From: an uncultured Lachnospiraceae bacterium
GTDB taxonomy: Bacteria; Bacillota; Clostridia; Lachnospirales; Lachnospiraceae
DNA length: 64,000 nucleotides
Reading direction: 5' to 3'
Assembly: GCA_944376125.1 (NCBI GenBank)
Contig: CALWBQ010000025.1
Location: 62,001 to 126,000 of the forward strand
Position numbers and translations under genes: made by a program. Shown here one piece after another: positions 40,401 through 48,330 of this stretch (the stretch's first letter is position 1; each line of letters starts with the position of its first letter). The notes beneath the pieces were generated by a model. The model made no database searches. It worked only from the letters and a program-made list of their open reading frames with translations, and had not been told where the DNA came from.

Positions 40401-42849
40401 GATACTGCCAGGGCGTTCCGCCGATCAAGGATGGAATCTTCACACCGCCCTTCATAAACTCAATCCCGTAGGAGCCGATATATGGCACACGGCTGTGATC
40501 CAGGTAAGAACCGTCGGGATAAAATCCGCTGGTATATCCTTCCGCTGCAATCTTGCTGCTGTCTTCTACATTCTGGATGACAAAAGTTTCGGAAGAAGCT
40601 AACATGCCTATGTATACCAGCTCGTTATCCTCCCTGAGTGCCCCCAAACCTACGGCAGTAGTAGAGCAGTCAATCAGGTTTGCCCCCTGACTTGCTCTGT
40701 AGCCCTGAGCATGAGTGCTTGCCGTTCCGATGACACCCTCATGGTAGGGATCAGGCTGGAAGAAATACAATGCTTCTGTGTATTTCATAATCTGCTCTTC
40801 TGTCAGGCTGTCATAGATCAGGATCAGCAGTGGAATCAAATCCTTCGGCATGCCGATCTCCCAAGTCCACCAGTTATCAGTCTGACTCTTTGGCGCATAA
40901 CACTCTGTACATAAATAGTCCAGGATATTTGTCATATCCTTCAGCAATGCCTGATTCTGATAATATTGGCTGCCCTCCGCCGCATATGCCTTAGCCATAG
41001 ACAAAACTTTCTTGAATGCAGGCCGGAATTCTACCGCGTCATCTTCATAAGGAGTATCTGCATTTCCTGCCGCCCCTATGTCTTCTGACCACGGAATATC
41101 CGGACAGGTCTCCTGTCCCTTATAATCGTAGGCATCCCAGGCTTCTTTTGCCGCCTTGTCTATATCGGCCAGAATCTCAGTGCCGCCTTCCTGTGACGCC
41201 AGATTGGATCCGATCAGAGACTCTTTCCAGGTCTGGCGGATCTTAGCATAGTCCTCGTTTGACACTTGCGGAAGGTTTTCTGGATCTTCATATAATATTT
41301 CCACATTAAATTGCTGTTTCTTTCCCGTATTATCCTCCGCAGCCAGCACCAGATTCCCCTTCTCCTTGGCTGTCACAATGACATTTCCGCTCGGAAGCGT
41401 CTTGATGGACAGCAGGTGTTCTGCGCTGGTGTCTCCTGCCACTCTGGTTCCATCCGTTTCGCCTTCCTGGAGCTCTCTTTTAATTTTATTGCTGCCGGAA
41501 TTTCTCAGATAACTTCCATCCGGCTTTACGAATTTTGCGCTCCAGGTAATATCAGATGAGAATCCTTCCGGTTTTTCGATCTGTTTTTCCTCTCCCCGCA
41601 CAATCGTGATGGAATCTCCTGTCACCACTTCAGGGAGATCATAAGTGATATCTAAGGTCACCGGCTCATTCATCTTTGCTGTGTCCAGCTTTAAATATAC
41701 CTGCCCATTTTCCACAGAAGACTCCGTCAGAACTCCGCCCTTACTGGTCTCTGTCACTTGTGTTCCTTCCATCTCCGCCGTCAGTTCAATGTATCCAGAG
41801 GCCCCTGAGCTGGGCTTGGCAACCGTCAAATGGGCTACTCCTGTAGTATCATCCTTCTTCAGCACAATGGATGCCGGCTGCTCTAAAGTCAGATCTGCTA
41901 CCGAATTAACCACTTCTATCTCCTGATTCGCCCACTTATTTACAGCCAGAGTTCCTTCCGAGCTGTTCTCTGCAGCCTGTATCGCAGTGGTATTGTACAG
42001 GACTGTATTTTCCGTAGCTGCCGGAACACCGTTAGAAAATTCTGACTGCTGGCCGCCGGCTCCCAGTGTATAGGAGTACTCTCCATCCTCCGGCTCCACC
42101 CACAGTTCAAACAGCTTTGCCTTCCCCTCTCCTTTGGTTGGAAAACGGTACCACACATTTGAATTGGTAATCGTATCCCCAAACACATAACTCCACTGAA
42201 GAGGATTTCCGGTTCCCGTCAAATCAGAAGCTGTCATCCAGTTCCTCGTATGCGTTCCCTGTGTCGGAGTGTCTAGGACGCTCTTCCAGCTATTGGTGGC
42301 ATGTTCTGCCGCTGTGGCTGTCACCACCACCCTATAACCGCTCCATGGGTTTGGAAGGCCCACCCTGGTACGGTTTGTCACTGGGACATTGTCCACCACG
42401 TTGATCACTGTATCCTGGCTTGTCCCCGTGTTTTCAATGCCTGCTCCCAGCAGCAGTACCTCGTCCTCAAACATAAAGTAGGACTTAACCCCAGACAGTT
42501 CTCCGGACAATTCAATTCCAGAAGCCCCCACAGCACCGTCACCAGTACTCATGGACGAAGCAATCTGGGCCGAGGCTGGTCGGGCTGTCCCGTCTGCCTG
42601 AAGAAACATAGTTTCTCCTGGAATCATATTCTCCTGAACAGTATTCCAGTCCTGAGCCGTGTCACTGTGCTTGGAAAGCAGCAGCCCGCCTGAATCCAGA
42701 TCCAGTTCCGCCATATAGCTGTCATTGGAAATGCTGACTTTTGAGGTTTCCCCCTGCGGGAGAGCCCAAACAGCCATAACATTTCCAATCGTCATAGCCG
42801 CTGCCATGGTGAAACTGAGCCCCCGGCGTATTTTCCGTCTCAATTTCAT
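37492..42849 (-). CDS. Large secreted polysaccharide lyase family 8 (hyaluronate/chondroitin lyase type)
   Basis: 1785 residues (numbered here from an ATG two codons upstream). Signal peptide to about residue 31. A beta-sandwich with FMFEDEVLLLGAGI (127-140) precedes the enzyme, followed by an Ig-like region (410-525), the alpha/alpha lyase domain (530-930) and the usual PL8 sandwich with FMFEDEIVALGAGI (1077-1090). Catalytic residues match PL8: aromatic patch NWWTWEIG (661), N726, H787 and Y796 in DGSYLDHSRVPYIGSYG, R850/R854. C-terminally come three ATPGNA units (1556-1585), and an InlB-type B-repeat (1716-1787). No LPXTG or SLH anchor. PL8 enzymes cleave uronic-acid glycosaminoglycans (or xanthan) by elimination. 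The start at 42849 has AGGAGG six bases upstream. Confidence 0.9.
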   Translation of the reverse strand: MKLRRKIRRGLSFTMAAAMTIGNVMAVWALPQGETSKVSISNDSYMAELDLDSGGLLLSKHSDTAQDWNTVQENMIPGETMFLQADGTARPASAQIASSMSTGDGAVGASGIELSGELSGVKSYFMFEDEVLLLGAGIENTGTSQDTVINVVDNVPVTNRTRVGLPNPWSGYRVVVTATAAEHATNSWKSVLDTPTQGTHTRNWMTASDLTGTGNPLQWSYVFGDTITNSNVWYRFPTKGEGKAKLFELWVEPEDGEYSYTLGAGGQQSEFSNGVPAATENTVLYNTTAIQAAENSSEGTLAVNKWANQEIEVVNSVADLTLEQPASIVLKKDDTTGVAHLTVAKPSSGASGYIELTAEMEGTQVTETSKGGVLTESSVENGQVYLKLDTAKMNEPVTLDITYDLPEVVTGDSITIVRGEEKQIEKPEGFSSDITWSAKFVKPDGSYLRNSGSNKIKRELQEGETDGTRVAGDTSAEHLLSIKTLPSGNVIVTAKEKGNLVLAAEDNTGKKQQFNVEILYEDPENLPQVSNEDYAKIRQTWKESLIGSNLASQEGGTEILADIDKAAKEAWDAYDYKGQETCPDIPWSEDIGAAGNADTPYEDDAVEFRPAFKKVLSMAKAYAAEGSQYYQNQALLKDMTNILDYLCTECYAPKSQTDNWWTWEIGMPKDLIPLLILIYDSLTEEQIMKYTEALYFFQPDPYHEGVIGTASTHAQGYRASQGANLIDCSTTAVGLGALREDNELVYIGMLASSETFVIQNVEDSSKIAAEGYTSGFYPDGSYLDHSRVPYIGSYGIEFMKGGVKIPSLIGGTPWQYPEEVQQNLEYYIVEGFCSSMYRGLMLDSLKGRSVARPSGSNQAAGREAMTIILQMVDSLSQESRETVLSALKYWLECDPEYIDSLTGAENMAIKVKAQDILEDTAIEAYVPPMHKSFPLMDRAIHRTDNYLFAVSMYSERIQNTEIMNNENRFGWHQNNGMTYIYDSDQDQYTDNYWNTVNPLRLPGTTVVPVNIGTGTPDSSGFAQGGDFCSYESWVGGSTIGNYGISGMSFSGAISDKAKSGEVSYAPNLKGKKSWFMFEDEIVALGAGITNSGMNLPVETTVENRRLGENADNVFIVDGQETNLPIKAADVKDLVDRSADVSGTAFEDVQWAYLEGRESAGTGYYFPADNTEIQVRRARTTGNWSDIGTSEGESTQDYLEMWIDHGTNPANASYSYVLLPETTAADTAEYAQNPEITVLMNTDSAQAVYHKGLGITGINFWKDASVEVGDVTCDSQASVMLQEAENGLLTVAVSDPTMKNKGTIKLTIDKPVASVGDLDGNVTCEQKADGSVELSFAMEGTNGASSYAELQLAASIQAAAVTMETGESQEFELKDYEHTAGTAAWSVQGFESELSSGTAVNENGVLTVDENEKNQALTVTAKTESGLSLKAYISLGSDAIQELPEDMKKVKKLIDAAFDAADEGEDSEKAVGKAVASVQSADNERLAEYLMDSVLKLGALYEEEWGIMEYTEAAAGAEKLQPSAQGAVLSIRPSATAEPSNAVLVISGNEEIPTATPGNADSEENVATPGNARAKARTATPGNAAPDEINGKPVEKNTFCDFLFSLFREKEDGSRNSLPQKAPVKVTIAVPDVLDMDRPILAAVADQSGRQYPLEVQVNREEGTLTFILTRLGRLLLANEAESGAAAADPDAGNSASGGSDGGGTDLLQPIYEIFIDEGITGGTVAADRAKAAEGTVITLSAHPSNGYELEVLAVNGKWVKTNRDGKYTFRLKGDTEVTAEFSEKL
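38101..38190 (-). repeat. In-frame ATPGNA tandem repeat in the lyase
   Basis: Three ATPGNA hexapeptides with an exact 12-residue (36-bp) period, lying between the catalytic part and the C-terminal B-repeat domain. Likely a flexible Pro/Ala spacer that arose by local duplication. Confidence 0.75.
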
Positions 42850-43117
42850 ACTCATCCTCCTATCCCCATCCTGTTAATTTTTATTCAATTTAACAGAATA
42901 ATATTGTTGTGGATCGATTATATCGTAATATATTTACAAGTTCTATATCTTTTCTTTATTTGTTTTTGTTATATTTTTATATTTTTTGCAATATTTTCAC
43001 AAAAATATCGTGAAACTATTATTAAAAGTCATATATGTGGATCAATAACCACAATTATTAGACGGTTTTGCTATTTTCACAGAATTTTATCACCTAAATA
43101 TAAAAAAGTTCTATAAT
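42850..43117 (-). other. AT-rich upstream region of the PL8 gene
   Basis: No gene. A minus-strand TATAAT at 42917-42922 is the best -10 box, 68 bp before the start, with no good -35, so an activator is likely. Upstream are the inverted repeat TTTCAC/GTGAAA (42995-43015) and the site at 43036-43053. Confidence 0.4.
43036..43053. promoter_or_regulatory. Candidate regulator site upstream of the PL8 gene
   Basis: TGTGG-N8-CCACA, an inverted repeat; the left half with its flank (TGTGGATCAAT) recurs almost exactly at 42908-42918 (TGTGGATCGAT) over the -10 box. Two sites about 128 bp apart suggest a dedicated regulator distinct from the LacI protein. Confidence 0.4.
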
Positions 43118-43165
43118 CAAAAAATACCTCGCCTGTCCTGCCTCAACAGCAGTCAAGCGAGGTAT
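43118..43165 (-). terminator. Rho-independent terminator
   Basis: Minus strand ATACCTCGC, 24-nt loop, GCGAGGTAT followed by TTTTT. It is a second stop 85 bp beyond the terminator at 43250, and insulates the PL8 promoter region from the upstream transcript. Confidence 0.75.
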
Positions 43166-43249
43166 AAAAAGGGGAGGATAAGTAGTTAAATTTCTCTTTT
43201 GTTTACACTCATAGTATGGACCAACTCAGGAATTTTATACATGAAATGC

Positions 43250-43293
43250 AAAAAAATAAGGCGGATACCGAACTTTTTTCCGATATCCGCCTT
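43250..43293 (-). terminator. Strong terminator of the putative RNA
   Basis: Minus strand AAGGCGGATA, 16-nt loop, TATCCGCCTT then ATTTTTTT: a perfect 10-bp stem with a long T-run. Confidence 0.85.
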
Positions 43294-43762
43294 TAAACTA
43301 TCTCATCCATTGGACCGTAAAACCTCTCTTTTCTGATTTTATCTCTTGGATGTTTGCTCCACGGCTCTGCAATTAGGCTTCGTGTTCGAGAGTGCACTAC
43401 CAATATCTGCCGCTTCGCTTTTTGTACCTTCTGATCGTTTTCACGATCGGTACCTGATCTATATGAAATTTTTCCCTTTTCCATCTCCTCCTGCAAACTC
43501 ACCCATACTCATTTTTTCTTTCATTCCGTTATTTATCTGGCTGCGATACCGGCTGTGCTCTTTTATAGTTTTTTCTATAAAAGTCCGTCTCTGCTGTTTG
43601 TCCTGAGATATTTCAATGATCCTTCACGGGCTTTTTGCTTCGGTACGATGGTTCCCTGGCCAAACGCTGTTATCTGTTTCATCTGTCAGATAAGCTGGCC
43701 GCTCTTTACATTCTCGGTGGAATCTACCTCCTTTTCTTTATTTTGAAATACTTTCTTTTGAT
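43250..43762 (-). ncRNA. Putative structured non-coding RNA of about 510 nt
   Basis: Bounded by a consensus promoter and a strong terminator, with no credible protein gene. Helices on the transcript: GGCCA/TGGCC enclosing TTATCTG/CAGATAA (43658-43700); CTTTTATAG-A6-CTATAAAAG (43560-43583); and GTACC, GATCGT-GAAA-ACGATC, a 4-nt AGAA bulge, GGTAC (43424-43453), a tetraloop-capped helix. The 5' half contains ACCGAAG ... TATCTCAGG ... AAACAG, which resembles the core of a glycine riboswitch, yet no glycine gene follows. Alternatives are an orphan or degenerate riboswitch, or one of the large ornate RNA classes such as ROOL. Class not identified. Confidence 0.55.
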
Positions 43763-43768
43763 GGTTTT

Positions 43769-43797
43769 AGTATACTTCATTCCCCTTAATTTGTCAA
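43769..43797 (-). promoter_or_regulatory. Consensus promoter of the putative RNA
   Basis: TTGACA (43792-43797), exactly 17 bp, TATACT (43769-43774) on the minus strand, in an AT-rich setting. Transcription should begin near 43762. Confidence 0.8.
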
Positions 43798-43990
43798 TGC
43801 TTTTTCTTGTTTTTCTCGATATTTTTTATCTATTTTAAAATTGTATCTTTTTATTATAATTGTTTTTATTTTTATACACTTTTTCTTCCTTTTTAAGGCA
43901 AAATATCATTTATTTTCTGTCTATTCCAGCGACTTAAAGAAGGACGGGCCGCGGCACGCTCTATCCCCATCAGCCCGCCATATCTGCATC

Positions 43991-45343
43991 TTATACAGCA
44001 TCCGTTTTAGGAAATCTCCTGCGTACCCGGCTCAGGCACACAAGATGAGCCAGAGCTGTAATGACCCAGGAAACTGGATAGGACACATACAACACGGTGA
44101 GAGAATGAAACGCAGCAAACACTGTAAATATCCAGAGAACACGGATTCCGCAGGCACCTGTCAGAGACACAGCCATAGGAAGGACGGAATATCCCATCCC
44201 CCGCAGGCTTCCAACCAGGGTGTCCATGCACCCGCAGAGGAAATACGTTGTACAGATAATTTCCATCCTCAGAATGCCGTAGGAAATCACTTCCGGATCG
44301 GCTGAGTAGATTCTCAAAAGCTCCTGGCCTCCCGCCAGTGCACCCCACCCCAGAATCAGTCCCGTCGCTGTAACCACCCCCAGGCAGATCAAAAGAATGC
44401 GGTTCAGACGGCTGAATTTTTTTGCCCCGATGTTCTGGCTGGTAAAACTTAAATTTGCTTGATATACAGAGTTCATAGCGGTATATACAAAGCCTTCAAT
44501 GTTAGCAGCTGCCGTATTGCCCGCCATGGCAATAGAACCGAAAGAGTTGACAGATGACTGGATCAGCACATTGGACACAGAAAAAATCGCCCCCTGCATC
44601 CCCGCAGGCAGTCCAATTCTTATAATCTGCATCAGCTTTTTCTTATTGATAGACAGCTTTTTCAGATGCAGCCTCAGCCCTCCTTCACTTTTCATCAGAC
44701 AGCGCACAATCAATCCGGACGAAATACACTGGGAAATAACGGTTGCCAAAGCCACGCCTGCCACATCCAGGTGGAATCCAATCACAAACCACAAATTCAG
44801 CACAATATTTACCAGCCCTGCTGCCGCCAGATAATATAAAGGTCTCTTGGTATCACCGATGGCCCTGAGAACAGCACTGCCAAAGTTATAAAGCATCACT
44901 ACCGGCATTCCGGCAAAATAGATCCGCATGTACAGGACAGATTTATCAATCACGTCATCGGGCGTCCCCATCAGCTCCAAAAGGGGTCTGGCCGCCGCAA
45001 TCCCCACAACTACCAATATACAGCCGCTGATCAGACTAGTCATAATAGCGGTGTGAACTGTATCGCTGACCTCCTGCTCTTCCTTGGCCCCGTAATGCTT
45101 TGCCACCAAAACATTGACACCGATAGAGAGTCCCACAAACAAGTTAATCAGCAGGTTAATCAGCGATGACGTGGATCCCACTGCAGCCAGGGACTGGCTT
45201 CCGGCAAATCTTCCCACCACAATCACATCGGCTGCGTTGAACAGAAGCTGCAGGATGCCGGACAGCATCAGCGGCAGAGCAAACAAAAGCAGTTTGCCCA
45301 AAATCGGGCCGCTGCACATATCGATCTCATAAGACTTCTTCAT
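43991..45343 (-). CDS. MATE family efflux transporter
   Basis: A 450-residue protein with about 12 membrane helices in two similar halves. FALPLMLSGILQLLFNAADVIVVGRFAG is the family N-terminus, and SVNSFGSIAMAGNTAAANIEGFVY begins the second half. MATE proteins export cationic drugs or metabolites using Na+ or H+. It is preceded by a second, only distantly similar MATE gene 26 bp upstream; the two may form one transcript reading from glyQS. Confidence 0.92.
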   Translation of the reverse strand: MKKSYEIDMCSGPILGKLLLFALPLMLSGILQLLFNAADVIVVGRFAGSQSLAAVGSTSSLINLLINLFVGLSIGVNVLVAKHYGAKEEQEVSDTVHTAIMTSLISGCILVVVGIAAARPLLELMGTPDDVIDKSVLYMRIYFAGMPVVMLYNFGSAVLRAIGDTKRPLYYLAAAGLVNIVLNLWFVIGFHLDVAGVALATVISQCISSGLIVRCLMKSEGGLRLHLKKLSINKKKLMQIIRIGLPAGMQGAIFSVSNVLIQSSVNSFGSIAMAGNTAAANIEGFVYTAMNSVYQANLSFTSQNIGAKKFSRLNRILLICLGVVTATGLILGWGALAGGQELLRIYSADPEVISYGILRMEIICTTYFLCGCMDTLVGSLRGMGYSVLPMAVSLTGACGIRVLWIFTVFAAFHSLTVLYVSYPVSWVITALAHLVCLSRVRRRFPKTDAV

Positions 45344-45369
45344 CTCATTTCTCCTCTTCGCATTTCATA

Positions 45370-46800
45370 TCATAAATCTCTCTTCAGCCAGATACAGATT
45401 CCAAGAGTCAGCGCCTCTGTGATCAGCATGACTCCCCAAATCCCGTCTACTCCCCACAGGGCAGGGAGGATCATCACAAGAATACTGCTTAAAACAAATC
45501 CCCTCAGCAGGCAGATCCCCATCGCCAGCCCTGGCCTCATCACCGACTGGAAGTAAGTCGCTGCCACCATATTGATCCCTAGAAATAAAAAGGACAGAAA
45601 ATACAGGCTGACAGCATTTTTTGCCATGGCTCTAATCTCTGGGGTCAATTCTACAAACAGTCCCGCGATTCCTTCTGGAAAGCAGAGCCCCAGGCATGTG
45701 AACACAATTCCTGAGACAGCCGCTGTGATCATCCCGTAACGGGCAGCAGCAGCTACACGCTTTGAAAATCCAGCCCCAAAATTTGCCGCTAAGATCGGCT
45801 GAACTGCCTGGCAGATTCCATTGTTGACGGACTGGACCACCAGAGCACTGTTGGAAATAATTCCATACACCGTCACGCCCTGCTCTCCAACATAGGCGAG
45901 AAGCTGACGGTTAAACAGCAGGATAATCACACCGCTCGACTCCTCCAGAAGAAAGCTGGAAAAGCCATGGAAGATAATCTGGCCGCATTTTTTCAAAATC
46001 GTTTCTGGCCATATCAATCTCAAAGTGTTTTTCTCAGATAGAAAGTGAGTACACAAGACCAGTACTGTCAGCGCGCTTCCCAGCACCGTTGCAAACGCAG
46101 CCCCGCTCATGCCCATATCCATCAGAAAAATAAACACATAATCTAAAATCACATTGAGGATTCCTCCGGCCACAACCCCGGCCATAGCCAGGCGGGGCGC
46201 GCCATCATTGCGAACAAACGCCTGGAGGAACGCTGACAGCAAAAAGACCTGAGGAACTGCCATCAGGAAACGGCCATATTCCCAAACGTACCCTCTCGTT
46301 GCCTGATTTTTCCCCAAAAAAGTGGTGATTGGATCGAAATATGCGGCAAGAACCAGAATGTACACAATCCCCACCCCGAGAATCAGAAGCAGAGCAGCGG
46401 TAAAGTACTCTTTTGACAGCCGTTCTTCCCCTCTTCCTCTGCTGACAGAGAAAAGAACACTTCCCCCGACTCCGAATAAAATCCCGGTTCCCATAAACAC
46501 GGAAAAGATAGGGAGCAAGAGATTGAGGGCAGCGAGCCCTGACGGCCCTACCCCTCTTCCTATCATCAAGGTATCTGCCAAAATATAGACTGATGTGACC
46601 AGAGTGGCGCTGACGGATGGAAGCAGGTAAGATAAGAACAGTCTGGCCGGTGCCTTTGTCAAAAAAACATTTTGGTCTGTCATTCCTGAAATTAAGGGGC
46701 CGTTCTCCCTCCCGCCTAAGGCAGGAAAGGAAAACAGCCCCGTCTCCTTGTTCTTTTTCCATAAATTCACCAGGCTGCAGGTTTCCCTTCCCTGATACAT
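45370..46800 (-). CDS. MATE family efflux transporter
   Basis: A 476-residue protein with about 12 membrane helices: YLLPSVSATLVTSVYILADTLMIGRGVG at the first helix pair and VGEQGVTVYGIISNSALVVQSVNNGICQAVQPI at the start of the second half. It differs clearly from its downstream neighbour and belongs to another MATE branch. The N-terminus is uncertain: the ATG at 46800 has no good ribosome binding site, and an internal ATG at 46683 (MTDQNVFLTK) better matches family length. Confidence 0.88.
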   Translation of the reverse strand: MYQGRETCSLVNLWKKNKETGLFSFPALGGRENGPLISGMTDQNVFLTKAPARLFLSYLLPSVSATLVTSVYILADTLMIGRGVGPSGLAALNLLLPIFSVFMGTGILFGVGGSVLFSVSRGRGEERLSKEYFTAALLLILGVGIVYILVLAAYFDPITTFLGKNQATRGYVWEYGRFLMAVPQVFLLSAFLQAFVRNDGAPRLAMAGVVAGGILNVILDYVFIFLMDMGMSGAAFATVLGSALTVLVLCTHFLSEKNTLRLIWPETILKKCGQIIFHGFSSFLLEESSGVIILLFNRQLLAYVGEQGVTVYGIISNSALVVQSVNNGICQAVQPILAANFGAGFSKRVAAAARYGMITAAVSGIVFTCLGLCFPEGIAGLFVELTPEIRAMAKNAVSLYFLSFLFLGINMVAATYFQSVMRPGLAMGICLLRGFVLSSILVMILPALWGVDGIWGVMLITEALTLGICIWLKRDL

Positions 46801-46822
46801 TTATGTACCGAGCCGCCCACAG

Positions 46823-46839
46823 CGGCCTGCCGCAGGCCG
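46823..46839 (-). other. Compact hairpin between glyQS and the MATE gene
   Basis: CGGCCTGC and GCAGGCCG are exact complements around one base, giving a tight GC stem 25 bp after the glyQS stop. There is no T-run; it may reduce read-through or shield mRNA ends. Confidence 0.4.
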
Positions 46840-46864
46840 GAGTATCCTACAGCACAGATCTTTT

Positions 46865-48253
46865 TTAAAACCGGAATTTATCTTCCAGCCAATTTTTCAG
46901 TTCTGCAATCGGAACGCGAACCTGCTCCATGGTATCACGGTCACGAACTGTCACTGCATGGTCGGTCTCAGAATCGAAATCGTAGGTGATGCAGAACGGC
47001 GTACCGATCTCGTCCTGTCTCCTGTAGCGCTTTCCAATATTTCCTCTGTCATCAAATTCGCAGTTATAATACTTGCAAAGCTCCGTGTAAATCTTCTCCG
47101 CACCTTCATTCAATTTCTTGGACAGCGGCAGGATTCCCACCTTCACTGGAGCAATCGCCGGATGGAAGTGGAGCACCGTGCGAACATCCCCCTCACCGAT
47201 CTCCTCCTCATCGTAGGCGGAGCACAAGAATGCCAGGGTAACGCGGTCAGCCCCCAGAGATGGCTCAATTACATATGGAATATATTTTTCCTTGGTCTCA
47301 TCGTCAAAATATGTCATGTCCTGACCGGAGGTATTCTGATGCTGGGTCAAGTCGTAGTCAGTCCGGTCTGCAATTCCCCACAGCTCACCCCAGCCAAAGG
47401 GGAAGAGGAACTCAATGTCAGTGGTTGCCTTGCTGTAGAAGCAGAGTTCTTCCGGTGAATGGTCTCTGGCTCTCATCTCGTCCTCTTTAATTCCCAGTGC
47501 CTGCAGCCAATTGATGCAGAACTGTTTCCAGTAGGCGAACCACTCCAGATCAGTGCCGGGTCTGCAGAAAAACTCCAGCTCCATCTGTTCGAATTCCCTG
47601 GTACGGAAGGTAAAGTTTCCAGGCGTGATCTCATTCCTGAAGGATTTTCCGATCTGGCCAATGCCGAAGGGAACCTTCTTTCTGGAAGTTCTCTGGACAT
47701 TTTTAAAGTTCACAAAAATTCCCTGTGCTGTTTCCGGGCGGAGATAGACCGTGTTCTTTGCATCTTCCGTCACGCCCTGGAACGTCTTAAACATCAAGTT
47801 GAACTGACGGATGTCCGTAAAATCATGTTTGCCGCAGCTGGGGCAGCAAATATTATGTTCATCAATATACGCCTTCATCTCCTCCTGCGACCAACCGTCA
47901 ATAGGGCTTTCCGGCTCAATGCCGTTCTCCGCCATATAGTCTTCAATGAGCTTGTCAGCGCGGAACCGCTCTTTACATGATTTGCAGTCCATAAGAGGAT
48001 CGGAAAAACCACCCAGATGGCCGGATGCAACCCAGGTCTGGGAATTCATCAGGATCGCACAATCCACGCCCACATTGTAGGGGCTCTCCTGGATAAATTT
48101 CTGCCACCATGCTTTCTTCACATTATTCTTCAGCTCCACGCCCAGATTGCCGTAATCCCACGTGTTAGCCAATCCGCCGTATATCTCAGAGCCGGGGTAC
48201 ACAAACCCTCTGGATTTTGCCAGCGCCACAATCTTTTCCATTGTCTTTTCCAT
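46865..48253 (-). CDS. glyQS: Glycyl-tRNA synthetase (single-chain, dimeric type)
   Basis: A 462-residue class II synthetase. Motif 2 is in [25 protein letters not shown], motif 3 in [10 protein letters not shown], and a C-terminal anticodon-binding domain begins near [17 protein letters not shown] CxxC pair (CKSC) and a second (CPSC) suggest a zinc knuckle in the insertion. The ATG at 48253 starts [17 protein letters not shown]; the frame extends 27 codons upstream into the lipoprotein gene without a site. It attaches glycine to tRNA-Gly. No T-box leader, since it lies inside an operon after era-recO. Confidence 0.96.
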   Translation of the reverse strand: MEKTMEKIVALAKSRGFVYPGSEIYGGLANTWDYGNLGVELKNNVKKAWWQKFIQESPYNVGVDCAILMNSQTWVASGHLGGFSDPLMDCKSCKERFRADKLIEDYMAENGIEPESPIDGWSQEEMKAYIDEHNICCPSCGKHDFTDIRQFNLMFKTFQGVTEDAKNTVYLRPETAQGIFVNFKNVQRTSRKKVPFGIGQIGKSFRNEITPGNFTFRTREFEQMELEFFCRPGTDLEWFAYWKQFCINWLQALGIKEDEMRARDHSPEELCFYSKATTDIEFLFPFGWGELWGIADRTDYDLTQHQNTSGQDMTYFDDETKEKYIPYVIEPSLGADRVTLAFLCSAYDEEEIGEGDVRTVLHFHPAIAPVKVGILPLSKKLNEGAEKIYTELCKYYNCEFDDRGNIGKRYRRQDEIGTPFCITYDFDSETDHAVTVRDRDTMEQVRVPIAELKNWLEDKFRF

Positions 48254-48330
48254 GTCTATCCAACCTCTTTCATTCGCTTTTTCTATATTGCCAAAGGCGC
48301 TCCTCGGTTTCGGTGCGCCCGCCATTCCTG

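Noticed and set aside
43204..43218. TACACTCATAGTATG, similar to a LacI operator half-site
   Set aside because: Only the left half matches; the CG centre and right half are missing, and it lies between two terminators rather than at a promoter.
43293..43502. A 69-codon minus-strand frame within the putative RNA (GTG start)
   Set aside because: Basic, low-complexity product with no family resemblance; the GTG has no ribosome binding site at normal spacing and the later ATG sits only 2 bp after AGGAGG. The frame crosses several strong RNA helices.
46800..46864. Terminator after glyQS
   Set aside because: The GC hairpin at 46823-46839 has a one-base centre and no T-run, so it is recorded as a hairpin only.
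48254..48330. T-box leader for glyQS
   Set aside because: The gap to the lipoprotein gene is only 77 bp and lacks the T-box sequence and specifier stem.
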